Assembly (NCBI GenBank): GCA_965200045.1
Contig: OZ241330.1
Location: 2,170,001-2,234,000, forward strand
DNA length: 64,000 bases
Reading direction: 5' to 3'
Origin: Bin25 sp026709415
GTDB lineage: Bacteria; Bacteroidota; Bacteroidia; Flavobacteriales; Flavobacteriaceae
A program made the translations under genes and the position numbers. Positions 37,044 to 45,099 of this stretch are shown piece after piece; within the stretch, counting starts at the first letter, position 1, and the number at the start of each line of letters is the position of its first letter. Below the pieces are notes generated by a model. The model had not been told where the DNA came from and ran no database searches. It worked only from the letters and a program-made list of their open reading frames with translations.

Positions 37044-38108
37044 ATGGACCTTTTATCTAGTATTTCCCAAAAAATAAAACATAACAAACTATTTTTTTTA
37101 ACCTTTTCAATCCTTTGCCTTTCCTGTCAAGAAAGACAAAAAGAATTTACAATCATTGAAAAAGACAATATGATATGGATACCCAGTGGGAGTTATACAA
37201 GAGGGAGTAATCACCCCATGGCTAGAGCCGATGAAAAACCCATTAATAGAGTTAAAATTTCTGGATTTTGGATGGACAAAACAGAAGTCACCAATGCACA
37301 ATTTAAAGAATTTGTTGATGCCACGGGTTATATCACAACAGCTGAAGTAGCTCCCAAATGGGAAGAATTAAGACAATCGCTTCCTGAAGAGACACCAAAA
37401 CCTCACGATTCTTTACTCCAACCCGCTTCTTTAACATTCAAACCAACGCAAGGCCCCGTTGATTTGAATCAATTCAATCAATGGTGGCATTGGACTCCGC
37501 AGGCTAGTTGGCGAAGGCCAAATGGTGCTGGTAGTTCCATCGAAGATAAAATGAATCATCCTGTGGTTCATATTTCTTGGTATGATGCCAATGCTTATGC
37601 AAAATGGGCTGGCAAAAGACTCCCAACTGAAGCAGAATGGGAATGGGCTGCCAAAGGAGGAACTCAAGATGATCTTTATCCATGGGGGAATGATTCTGTT
37701 GATCGTGGTGAACCCAAAACCAATTCTTGGGATGGTCAATTTCCTTATTTAAATACCCAACGAGATATGTTTTTTTTTACAGCACCAGTCATGTCATACC
37801 AACCCAATGGTTATGGACTCTATGACATGGCAGGTAATGTTTGGGAATGGTGTATCGATTGGTATGCTTATGATTATTACTCCAAATTATCCAAGCAAAG
37901 TGCTATTAATCCACAAGGCCCTGAAATTAGTTATGACCCAACAATGCCTTACGTACAACAACGAGTGCTAAGAGGGGGATCTTTCTTATGTAATGACACC
38001 TATTGTTCGGGTTACCGTGTATCAGCTAGGATGAAATCATCGCCAGATACCGGGTTACAACACACTGGATTTAGATTGGTGAAAGACGCTGATGAATCCA
38101 ATCATTAA
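37044..38108 (+). CDS. Formylglycine-generating enzyme (sulfatase-modifying factor), lipoprotein
   Basis: 354 aa. A hydrophobic N-terminus ends in a lipobox LCLSC (about residues 24-28), so the protein is probably exported and lipid-anchored. The FGE-sulfatase domain starts MIWIPSGSYTRGS and WMDKTEVTNAQFKEFV, then RLPTEAEWEWAAKGG, YDMAGNVWEWCIDW and C-terminal RGGSFLCNDTYCSGYRVSAR. The last has both cysteines of the copper-binding catalytic pair (human FGE C336/C341), so it should be an active enzyme rather than a structural paralogue. It would convert the sulfatase Cys (for example at 3391) to formylglycine. It follows xylA by 171 bp. Confidence 0.88.
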   Translation: MDLLSSISQKIKHNKLFFLTFSILCLSCQERQKEFTIIEKDNMIWIPSGSYTRGSNHPMARADEKPINRVKISGFWMDKTEVTNAQFKEFVDATGYITTAEVAPKWEELRQSLPEETPKPHDSLLQPASLTFKPTQGPVDLNQFNQWWHWTPQASWRRPNGAGSSIEDKMNHPVVHISWYDANAYAKWAGKRLPTEAEWEWAAKGGTQDDLYPWGNDSVDRGEPKTNSWDGQFPYLNTQRDMFFFTAPVMSYQPNGYGLYDMAGNVWEWCIDWYAYDYYSKLSKQSAINPQGPEISYDPTMPYVQQRVLRGGSFLCNDTYCSGYRVSARMKSSPDTGLQHTGFRLVKDADESNH

Positions 38109-38213
38109 ACTTCTCTAACGATTCCAATGGGCCAAACTGTGGGTATCCGTTCAATTATATGCCACTAACATTTTTCGATAATTCTTGTTTTTTTACTTTT
38201 CTTATACACTTTA

Positions 38214-39362
38214 ATGGCTGAGTCTCGATTCATGAATGAAATGACAAATGGTTGGAATCCGTTGGTTGCATATAACCAACTGGCACACCTCCCTCCAAAA
38301 ATTAATCTTGGCGATAAAGAACTGAATGAAAATCTGGAGCGTTGTATTGAGGTATTGAAAAGCTTGACAAAAGAATTTCACTCTATTCCGAATCCAAGTA
38401 TTATAAGTAATGTCAATATCTTAAAGGAGTCACAAGCCTCTTCAAAAATAGAGAACATCATCACTACAGGAGATTCTTTATACAAAGCATTATTAAAAGC
38501 TAATTTAGAAGAAGAAAAAGACCCTGTTAAAAAAGTTTTCAACTATCGAACGGCATTATATGAAAGCTATCAACATATCGCCAAGGGTGGTTTTTTAGAC
38601 CGAGAGCTTATCACACATATCGCCACGACGATCAATGGATTCCCTACAGAAATTAGACAAAACAGATCAAATTTTATCATAGAGGGGGATGTTCGAGTTA
38701 TCTACACGCCCCCAGACTCTGCTGATATTGTCAACAGCTTGCTTTTTAATTTATTTGAATATTACAATGATAAAATATCAGAAGATACCCATCCTTTGAT
38801 TAAAATGGCGATAGCCCATCATCAATTTGAATCGATTCATCCCTTTATGGATGCTAATGGTCGTACGGGAAGGATTTTAAACCTACTGTACTTAGTAAAA
38901 CGAGAGGTCATTGAAGAACCCATATTGTTAACATCTGACGTTATTGATCGTAGTAGAAACACCTATGAAATGGAGTTGCTGAACATTAGAAAAACAAATC
39001 GATGGGAAGATTGGATCAACTATATGCTTCGAGTCGTTTTTGCTTCAGCATTTCAAACGACCAGCAAGATTTACGAAATCAAAAAACAAATGAACCGTGT
39101 CAATCAGCTTTTGGCATCCGTTGGAATCAATGATAACAAAAGATCATTGGTCATAGAAGTGATATTCTATAAGCTGTACTTCAAAATCAAGAATATTCGA
39201 AACATTCTAACTAAAGGAGAATCTAAGAAAATGTTTTATATTCTAACAATAAATAAGATTCTTTCAAAAGATAACATCAATGAAGAAACGATTTATGTTA
39301 ATACACCGATGTATCACTTATTGAATGCAAGCAACAACATAATAAAAGAGACCTTTGAATAA
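38214..39362 (+). CDS. Fic-domain protein, C-terminus replaced by IS insertion
   Basis: 382 aa. Catalytic motif HPFMDANGRTGR at about residues 209-220, with an N-terminal class II inhibitory helix SSKIEN (S76 to N81, matching S/T-x3-E-G/N). Such proteins AMPylate or otherwise modify target proteins when inhibition is relieved. The C-terminal third looks winged-helix-like. The last four codons and stop (ETFE) come from the left end of the IS element that begins at 39348. Joining across the IS and removing one TAAAA copy restores an ending VNHSRET and stop at about 40781, so only about eight residues were changed and the enzyme may still work. Confidence 0.87.
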   Translation: MAESRFMNEMTNGWNPLVAYNQLAHLPPKINLGDKELNENLERCIEVLKSLTKEFHSIPNPSIISNVNILKESQASSKIENIITTGDSLYKALLKANLEEEKDPVKKVFNYRTALYESYQHIAKGGFLDRELITHIATTINGFPTEIRQNRSNFIIEGDVRVIYTPPDSADIVNSLLFNLFEYYNDKISEDTHPLIKMAIAHHQFESIHPFMDANGRTGRILNLLYLVKREVIEEPILLTSDVIDRSRNTYEMELLNIRKTNRWEDWINYMLRVVFASAFQTTSKIYEIKKQMNRVNQLLASVGINDNKRSLVIEVIFYKLYFKIKNIRNILTKGESKKMFYILTINKILSKDNINEETIYVNTPMYHLLNASNNIIKETFE

Positions 39363-40751
39363 TGCAAAATCAAAAAAAATGGGGTATGATGAGGAAATTA
39401 TTTTTTCTTTTTCAGTCAATGGGCCACTCGTTCGATGTGACTTGCCTCCAAAAAACCACAATATGTCTCTGATTTTGGCCTATTGGGGTCATTTTTTGGT
39501 CATTTTTGAGCCGAATCAGGCTTTGAGAGCTTCTTTTTTCCATCATCTCCCTTTTTATGCTTGCATGAGAGCCATCATCCTTGGTGACCTCTTCAAATTG
39601 TAGGCGATCGACTCCAAAACATGTTGGTTATGGACTTTATCCAATCCTTTGAATCGGGTGACTTGACCATGGAACCAGCGAGCCAGACCCCCGAAGGTCT
39701 GTTCCACCACCCAACGTTCTTTGCTGATGGCTTTGTTTCGTTCTTTTTGTGGCTTCGTTAAGGGCTTGTTGCGATAGCCTTTTTCCATCACCAAAGACTC
39801 ACTGCCCATGGCCTCCAAAAGTTGATCATTCTCCTTTGATTTGTAACCTTTATCGGCTAAGACCCGTTTTCGTTCTTCGACTGAAAGGCCATCCATCAAA
39901 GGCTGGAGACCTTGGCTATCATGCTCATTGGCCGCCACCGTATGGACCCCCAGAATCAGGCCTTTTTCGGTGGTGGCGATGTGCCGTTTGTACCCATAAT
40001 AGGTCTTTTTTCTTTTCTTGAACCAGCGGGCTTCATGATCGGCATTGGGACGATCTTCTTCTTGTTTCTCATGATAACGGTCTTCAGCTTGAAGCTCTGG
40101 CTCTTCACGCTCGTCTTCTTTTCGGTCTTGAGCGATTTTCTTGGGTTGGCTTTTGGGGGTAAAAGGACTGGTGGTGATGCTGGCATCCACCACGGCCGTG
40201 CCTTGAATGATCACGGCCTTTTCGGTGAGCTGTCGATTGACTTCGTCCATAATCTTTTGATAGATCTTTTTGGCCGTCAACGCCGAACGGAAGCGAGACA
40301 GCGTGCTGTGATCAGGAACCGCATCTTCCATGTCCAAACCGCAAAAAGCCGTGAATCGGATGCTGTCTTTGATGAATTCTTCGGTCCGAACATCCGAGAG
40401 GTGAAACCAGACCGAAATCAACTGCATTTTCAATAAAATCATGGGATGATAGGCCTTTTGGCCTCGTTGTTTTTTGCCGGATTTATAGTTGTCGATCAAT
40501 AAAGCCTCGATCGGCTCCCAATCGATAATATCATTGACTTGATTGAAGAATTTTTGGGTCGTTGTGCGGCTCCGCCCTTGATGGGGATTAAAAAAGCTCA
40601 TTGGTTTGGATTGATAAGATTTGAAGTGATTCATCACGCGTACAATATACAAAAACAAAACAATAAAAACAAATTGTCAAATAAAAAGAAGGGAATTTTC
40701 GACCAAATCCTCTATCTTAGCGGAAAGCCGAAATTTTAGTGCAAAGGTCTC
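39348..40751 (-). mobile_element. IS5-type insertion sequence, complete with inverted ends and target duplication
   Basis: The ends are GAGACCTTTG at 39348-39357 and its reverse complement CAAAGGTCTC at 40742-40751. The flanks carry a direct repeat TAAAA at 39343-39347 and 40752-40756, consistent with a target-site duplication. The element is 1404 bp, encodes one DDE transposase, and is visibly richer in G+C than its surroundings, which suggests recent arrival. It is inserted in the 3' end of the fic gene. About 200 bp on the left inside the element carries no supportable gene. Confidence 0.88.
39555..40634 (-). CDS. IS5-family DDE transposase
   Basis: 359 aa from the ATG ending at 40634 (MNHFKSYQSKPMSFFNPHQG); a start 24 bp further upstream is also open. 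An N-terminal DUF772 domain (YHPMILLKMQLISVWFHLSD, VPDHSTLSRFR) is followed by the DDE core: VVDASITTSP (first Asp), LADKGYKSKEN (second Asp) and ERWVVEQTFGGLARW (Glu), then YNLKRSPRM. Between the first and second Asp lies a charged insertion rich in Glu and Lys. The gene is uninterrupted and the element has intact ends, so it could still transpose. Confidence 0.92.
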   Translation of the reverse strand: MNHFKSYQSKPMSFFNPHQGRSRTTTQKFFNQVNDIIDWEPIEALLIDNYKSGKKQRGQKAYHPMILLKMQLISVWFHLSDVRTEEFIKDSIRFTAFCGLDMEDAVPDHSTLSRFRSALTAKKIYQKIMDEVNRQLTEKAVIIQGTAVVDASITTSPFTPKSQPKKIAQDRKEDEREEPELQAEDRYHEKQEEDRPNADHEARWFKKRKKTYYGYKRHIATTEKGLILGVHTVAANEHDSQGLQPLMDGLSVEERKRVLADKGYKSKENDQLLEAMGSESLVMEKGYRNKPLTKPQKERNKAISKERWVVEQTFGGLARWFHGQVTRFKGLDKVHNQHVLESIAYNLKRSPRMMALMQA

Positions 40752-41118
40752 TAAAAGTAAATCACTCTCGTGAAACATAATTTCACAGCTAAAAAATCAA
40801 TCGAATGGTGATACTCCCCTCCTTTAAACCTAATTCCTTGTCATTCAAGTGGAACATTTCTAATTTTTATTATTTTTTACAAAGTCGATAGACCATCCAT
40901 AGAAGCTTTGGACTAAGATTCATCGATAATGAGAGGAATGCCACAATTACTATAAAAAGATTTTTTACCTATAAAACAAAAAGCAGAAGTGTTATGACAA
41001 AATTGAAGATGAGATTCAACAGTTGCCTTTAAAACAATAACTTCTATAAACAAATCTATGTTTTACTAGCGTGTGGAACTTGATAGTACTAAAGGTTGAA
41101 AGAGAACCGTTGAATAGT
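40752..41118. other. Intergenic region with residual fic 3' end
   Basis: About 370 bp. The first 30 bp are the displaced end of the fic gene (TAAAA duplicate, then codons to a TAA at about 40779-40781). The rest has no supportable gene. In many Bacteroidota a tRNA cluster and tuf follow raiA on this side; none is present here. Confidence 0.5.
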
Positions 41119-41418
41119 TCATTTATCCTTTACTCTGTCTTTTCTTTTTTTAAGTGTACGCTCTGCTGTATCTGATGCGTTGGCTATAGCTTCTTCAAAA
41201 GATTTTGCTTTTTTTCTGACAATGACATCATCACCTGGAATAAGACATCTCAGTTCCGCCACTTTGTTAACAGGATCACTAGAGTTGGTAATCTTGGTAG
41301 TTACTTCAATGCCAATGATTCGATTATAAAAGTTTCCAATTTTCCCAACTCTTTTGTTGGCAAAATCGATTAAATCATTTTGTGCAGAATAATTCACTGC
41401 CCTAAATCTTATATTCAT
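41119..41418 (-). CDS. raiA: Ribosome hibernation-promoting factor, short form
   Basis: 99 aa, the length of a short HPF/YfiA protein. It starts MNIRFRAVNYSAQNDLIDFANKRVGKI and has the ELRCLIPGDDVIVRKKAKSFEEAI middle block and basic C-terminus of the S30AE domain. It binds the 30S subunit at the decoding region in stationary phase. Eight bp separate it from the tyrosine recombinase gene upstream, the common rpsU-xer-raiA order of Bacteroidota. Confidence 0.88.
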   Translation of the reverse strand: MNIRFRAVNYSAQNDLIDFANKRVGKIGNFYNRIIGIEVTTKITNSSDPVNKVAELRCLIPGDDVIVRKKAKSFEEAIANASDTAERTLKKRKDRVKDK

Positions 41419-41426
41419 GATTAAAG

Positions 41427-42311
41427 TTATTTTTTTTCTCTAGGATGGGCTAATTGATAAACTTTTTTGAGACTTGCTATACTGGTGTGAGTATAGATTT
41501 CCGTTGATGAAACGCTTTGATGACCCATCAAATCTTTTATGGCATTTAAATCTGCTCCCTCATCGAGTAAATGTGACGCAAAACTGTGCCTAATCAAATG
41601 TGGACTTCGATTTTGTTTGGTCGATACCAAATTAAAATAATCATTAATCGTTCTGTAAACAAATGATTCTGATATTTTCTGACCATTTTTTTTAATGAAA
41701 AGAAAGGGACTGGCACTACCCACTTCTTTTCTCCAATCAACATACAATTGAAGCAGATGGATCGCTTCACCAACCAATGGGACCAATCGTTCTTTGCTTC
41801 TTTTTCCAAATACCTTAACATACTTGGCATTCAAATGAAGGTTTTCTTCTTGAATAGATACTAGTTCATTCCTTCTGATACCGGTATAATACAATAGAGC
41901 AATGATGGTTCGTTTTAAAACCCCATGTGGATCATTTTTAAAATGCGTTGGTTCTAAAACTCGATTCATTTCATCTTTTGTAAATGGTAATGGTATCTTT
42001 TTGGACGTATTGATGAATTTTATTTTTTTTACTGGCGACTTTTCGATATGATTGATTTGAATTAAAAATTTATAATAGGATCTTAATACTGACACTTTTC
42101 GGTTGATGGTTCGAGAAGTATTTTCTTTGATTTCACTCAAATGAACCATCCAATCCCTAACGTCTTGATAATTGACTTCATCCAAATCTGTTGTATTGGT
42201 GAACAGATTTAAATATAACTTGAATTCGAGAAGATTCTTTCTATAAGCTATTTGAGTATGCTTCGAATACCCCTTTTCTACAGCGATAAAATCTAGAAAT
42301 CGTTCAATCAA
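41427..42311 (-). CDS. Tyrosine recombinase, XerC/XerD-like
   Basis: 294 aa with an N-terminal SAM-like core-binding domain (IERFLDFIAVEKGYSKHTQIAYRKNL) and a catalytic domain with all residues: Arg in YYTGIRRNEL (about 148), HLIRHSFASHLL (HxxR, about 240), LMGHQSV and the nucleophile Tyr in STEIYTHTS (about 273). Size and lack of extra domains fit a chromosome-dimer resolving Xer protein rather than an integron or phage integrase. Its position between rpsU and raiA supports the housekeeping role. Confidence 0.9.
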   Translation of the reverse strand: MIERFLDFIAVEKGYSKHTQIAYRKNLLEFKLYLNLFTNTTDLDEVNYQDVRDWMVHLSEIKENTSRTINRKVSVLRSYYKFLIQINHIEKSPVKKIKFINTSKKIPLPFTKDEMNRVLEPTHFKNDPHGVLKRTIIALLYYTGIRRNELVSIQEENLHLNAKYVKVFGKRSKERLVPLVGEAIHLLQLYVDWRKEVGSASPFLFIKKNGQKISESFVYRTINDYFNLVSTKQNRSPHLIRHSFASHLLDEGADLNAIKDLMGHQSVSSTEIYTHTSIASLKKVYQLAHPREKK

Positions 42312-42399
42312 TACTTTGAACTATTAAATCATTTAAAATTCAAATCCATCGACGTTGATCCCAAGAGAATTTTGAACTTAATGAATTGGACTGTAAGGT

Positions 42400-42440
42400 A
42401 ATAAAAAAAAAGAAACACCAAGCCACTAGATTACTTGGTT
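42400..42440 (-). terminator. Rho-independent terminator downstream of rpsU
   Basis: On the minus strand ACCAAG (42439-42434) pairs with CTTGGT (42422-42417) across an 11-nt loop and is followed by a T-rich tract (plus-strand A-run at about 42402-42415). It sits directly behind the rpsU stop, so rpsU is probably its own transcript and the recombinase and raiA have a separate promoter. Confidence 0.7.
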
Positions 42441-42446
42441 CGTCAA

Positions 42447-42641
42447 TCAGTTGATATCTAATTCGACTTTTTTCTGGATATAACTCGCTCGTAATACTTT
42501 TTGACGATGTTTTACGGATGGCTTCGTGAATTGTTTACGTTTTCGAAGTTGTCGCAACTTTCCTGTTTTATCAAATTTTCTTTTGAATCTCTTTAACGCC
42601 CTGTCTATGTTTTCTCCTTCTTTAATCGGAATAATAAGCAT
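42447..42641 (-). CDS. rpsU: Small ribosomal subunit protein bS21
   Basis: 64 aa basic protein MLIIPIKEGENIDRALKRFKRKF...LRQLRKRKQFTKPSVKHRQK, the bS21 sequence of Bacteroidota. It has its own promoter immediately upstream and a terminator downstream. In Bacteroidota bS21 belongs to the ribosomal features tied to anti-Shine-Dalgarno occlusion, in line with the missing Shine-Dalgarno signals in this window. Confidence 0.92.
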   Translation of the reverse strand: MLIIPIKEGENIDRALKRFKRKFDKTGKLRQLRKRKQFTKPSVKHRQKVLRASYIQKKVELDIN

Positions 42642-42663
42642 ATTTATGATAATTTTTGGCCGA

Positions 42664-42693
42664 CAAAACTACAAAGAATTAAATTCATTACAA
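42664..42693 (-). promoter_or_regulatory. Bacteroidota-type promoter of rpsU
   Basis: On the minus strand TTG (42693-42691), a 19-bp spacer, then TAGTTTTG (42671-42664). This is an exact fit to the Bacteroidota sigma-factor consensus TTG-N19-TAnnTTTG. The -7 box ends 22 bp before the rpsU ATG, which predicts a very short 5' leader. Confidence 0.75.
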
Positions 42694-42694
42694 T

Positions 42695-42916
42695 CTAAAT
42701 ATTCTTTAAAATGAACCAAATCAAGAATCTCATAATCCCGTTGACATCGACTTCATCGAGTGATTTCTTTTGATAATATCTTTTCTTGGGATCTTGTTTT
42801 TCATCAGGTTTTTGACCTGGAGGATGAGGAGTGTGACCACCTCGCTTCCCTCCTGTCGATCCACCTTGATGATATAATTGAATGCCAATCATTTCTGTTA
42901 TCCTCTCGGAGTCCAA
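42695..42916 (-). CDS. Small hypothetical protein, Gly/His/Pro-rich then membrane-like C-terminus
   Basis: 73 aa or about 65 aa from an internal ATG (MIGIQLYHQGG). The middle is GGSTGGKRGGHTPHPPGQKP, followed by charged residues and a hydrophobic C-terminal end (IMRFLIWFIL). It overlaps the end of the upstream gene by about 19 bp in another frame, which suggests coupling. I do not recognise a family; it may not be a real gene. Confidence 0.35.
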   Translation of the reverse strand: MDSERITEMIGIQLYHQGGSTGGKRGGHTPHPPGQKPDEKQDPKKRYYQKKSLDEVDVNGIMRFLIWFILKNI

Positions 42917-43293
42917 CCTTCAGTCCATATAATCTGACTATATTTCATCTTTACTTTATAGAGACGATATTGATCATCGTGGACAATAACCCACATCAGA
43001 TCCTGTTGGTCATTGGCATCAGGATGCCGAAACATATAAACGAAACGCACTCGATCATCTCGATCGTTGCTATCGACCGCAAACCATTCTGATCCCCAAA
43101 ATTCGCCGACTTTTTGTTGAAATAACTGATCTGTCGATATTCTCTCTTGAGGATATCGACGATCCAATTCTTTCATATAATTTAAAATATCTTGAAATTC
43201 CTGATTCTCTTCTGGCGTTAAATCCTCTAAAAGAGATGATGTTTTGGAGGTTTCTTTTTGTTTTTGTCGTTTGAATAAAGGGATCGTGGACAT
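42898..43293 (-). CDS. Hypothetical protein
   Basis: 131 aa, acidic, with an N-terminal lysine-rich stretch (FKRQKQKETSK), a helical segment (TPEENQEFQDILNYMKELDRR) and a compact C-terminal part rich in aromatics (EFWGSEWFAVDS, VRFVYMFRHPDANDQQDLMWVIVHDDQYRLYK). No family was recognised. It lies upstream of rpsU on the same strand and of the small overlapping frame; a conserved lineage-specific gene is plausible. Confidence 0.5.
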   Translation of the reverse strand: MSTIPLFKRQKQKETSKTSSLLEDLTPEENQEFQDILNYMKELDRRYPQERISTDQLFQQKVGEFWGSEWFAVDSNDRDDRVRFVYMFRHPDANDQQDLMWVIVHDDQYRLYKVKMKYSQIIWTEGWTPRG

Positions 43294-43522
43294 AATAATC
43301 GATTTAAGTGGAATACTTATTCCATATTAATTTAATGCTGGATAAAGATAATCCATATATATTAGACATTTCTTCCATCACTAATTTCTTAGATTCATCT
43401 TTAAGAAGACTTGTTTTTAATTGATCGTTATCGCCTTCATAGGATTTATCATATAAAATATTTTCTTTTTAAATGATGATAATAGAATATTTTAACCTAA
43501 ATTTGTCTGAAATGAGATTAAA

Positions 43523-44998
43523 ATGGAAAATTTTAAACCATTACACTTAAGCGAAATTCTTTTTGCTTCAAGTGATTCAAAACAATCGAAAATGGTTTCA
43601 AGTATGAAACAAAAGGGATTGATCAAAAAAATAGCCCCTAGAGTTTATACTTCAAACTTTGAAGATCCTCCTCAAGCAATCATCAGAAGAAATCTTTTTT
43701 CCATACTTGGGAAATTATACCCTCAAGCTATTTTAAGCCATCGATCTGCATTTGAATTCAAACCAACGACTTCTGGAGATATTTTTCTAACTTATACCTA
43801 CACTAAAAACATTAGTTTACCTGGCGTCACCATACGATTTTTAAAAGGACAAGGTCCCATTGAAGGTGATAAACCATTTGTAGCGGATCTTTTTGTTTCT
43901 CAACAAGAAAGAGCCTTTCTTGAAAATTTACAAATCACAAAAAATATAGAATCTAAATCCAAAGTATTATCTCGATCTGATATAGAAGAAAAATTAGATC
44001 AAATGATTCGTATTCATGGAGAAAATTACCTCCATCAATTTAGAGAAAAAGTAAAAAAGATTGCCAGAAAATTAAGCATGCACCAAGAATATAAAAAATT
44101 GAACCATCTCATTGGTGCTTTACTTTCTTCAAAACCATCAAGCATTTTGATCTCCCCTTTGACAATGGCAAGAGCTTTTGGCCGTCCTTATGATCCCAAC
44201 AGAATACAACTCTTTGAAACATTATGCCAATTTTTAAAACAAATTGAATTCATAAAGGTTCCCGATCCAAATGTTAGCAACGTTCAGTTTAGAAATTTTG
44301 CTTTTTATGAATCTTATTTTTCAAATTATATAGAAGGAACGACTTTCGAATTAAACGAAGCGAAAAAAATCATTGAAACCAAAACGCCATTACCCCATCG
44401 AGTCGATGATTCCCATGATATTCTTGGAACGTTTGAAATTGTTAACAATGTGTTAGAGATGAATAAAATCCCATCCACTGCCGAAGAAATGATGGAACTA
44501 TTGCAATCGAGACATCAAATCCTTTTAAAATACAGAACATCAAATAATCCAGGAAAATTTAAAGAACAAAACAATCGAGCTGGAAACACGTTTTTTGTTG
44601 ATTACAATCTAGTTAGAGGGACGCTGTCTAAAGGATTTGATTACTATAAGATTTTAGATCACCCCTTTGCAAAAGCTGCCTATATCCATTTTCTGATTAG
44701 TGAAGTCCATCCTTTTATGGATGGTAATGGTCGCATCGCTAGAATCATGATGAACGCTGAACTAGTCAAAGAGAACCACTCTAAAATTATCATCCCTACA
44801 GTGTATCGAGATGATTATCTCGGAGCTCTTCGCTTATTGACCAGAAAAAACAAACCTAAAGTCTATATTCAAATGCTTCAAAGAGCACTAAAATTCAGTG
44901 TGACCATTTGTGATAACGATATGGTTGAAATCGAAAATCATTTGAATCAATGTCATGCTTTTCAAGAACCAAGCGAATCATTACTGAAAATAGTTTGA
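43523..44998 (+). CDS. Fic-domain protein with AbiEi-like N-terminal domain
   Basis: 491 aa in two parts. Residues about 1-190 look like an AbiEi antitoxin/transcriptional-regulator fold: a winged-helix start (ILFASSDSKQSKMVSSMKQKG), KKIAPRVYTSNF, then GKLYPQAILSHRSAFEF. Residues about 255-470 are a Fic domain with inhibitory SNYIEGTTF (S-x3-E-G, about 265) and catalytic HPFMDGNGRIAR (about 396-407). The first part could bind DNA and autoregulate; the second could AMPylate a target protein. It stands alone between rpsU-region genes and a convergent acyl-CoA dehydrogenase. Confidence 0.82.
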   Translation: MENFKPLHLSEILFASSDSKQSKMVSSMKQKGLIKKIAPRVYTSNFEDPPQAIIRRNLFSILGKLYPQAILSHRSAFEFKPTTSGDIFLTYTYTKNISLPGVTIRFLKGQGPIEGDKPFVADLFVSQQERAFLENLQITKNIESKSKVLSRSDIEEKLDQMIRIHGENYLHQFREKVKKIARKLSMHQEYKKLNHLIGALLSSKPSSILISPLTMARAFGRPYDPNRIQLFETLCQFLKQIEFIKVPDPNVSNVQFRNFAFYESYFSNYIEGTTFELNEAKKIIETKTPLPHRVDDSHDILGTFEIVNNVLEMNKIPSTAEEMMELLQSRHQILLKYRTSNNPGKFKEQNNRAGNTFFVDYNLVRGTLSKGFDYYKILDHPFAKAAYIHFLISEVHPFMDGNGRIARIMMNAELVKENHSKIIIPTVYRDDYLGALRLLTRKNKPKVYIQMLQRALKFSVTICDNDMVEIENHLNQCHAFQEPSESLLKIV

Positions 44999-45099
44999 TG
45001 CGATTTTCAAAATCACATCGCAAATCTTCTTCAAAAAACGGAATTAATTTCCTGAATAGGAATCTTTACGTAAAAACTGTGGAAAATTGGATTTTAAAA

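Noticed and set aside
39912..40436. 174-codon plus-strand open frame inside the IS element
   Set aside because: It is opposite to the transposase and its protein has no sensible domains; its length follows from the higher G+C of the IS.
45000..45030. TGCGAT...ATCGCA inverted repeat after the AbiEi-Fic gene
   Set aside because: Loop and arms are mixed with an inner repeat and no T-run follows, so a terminator call is not supported.
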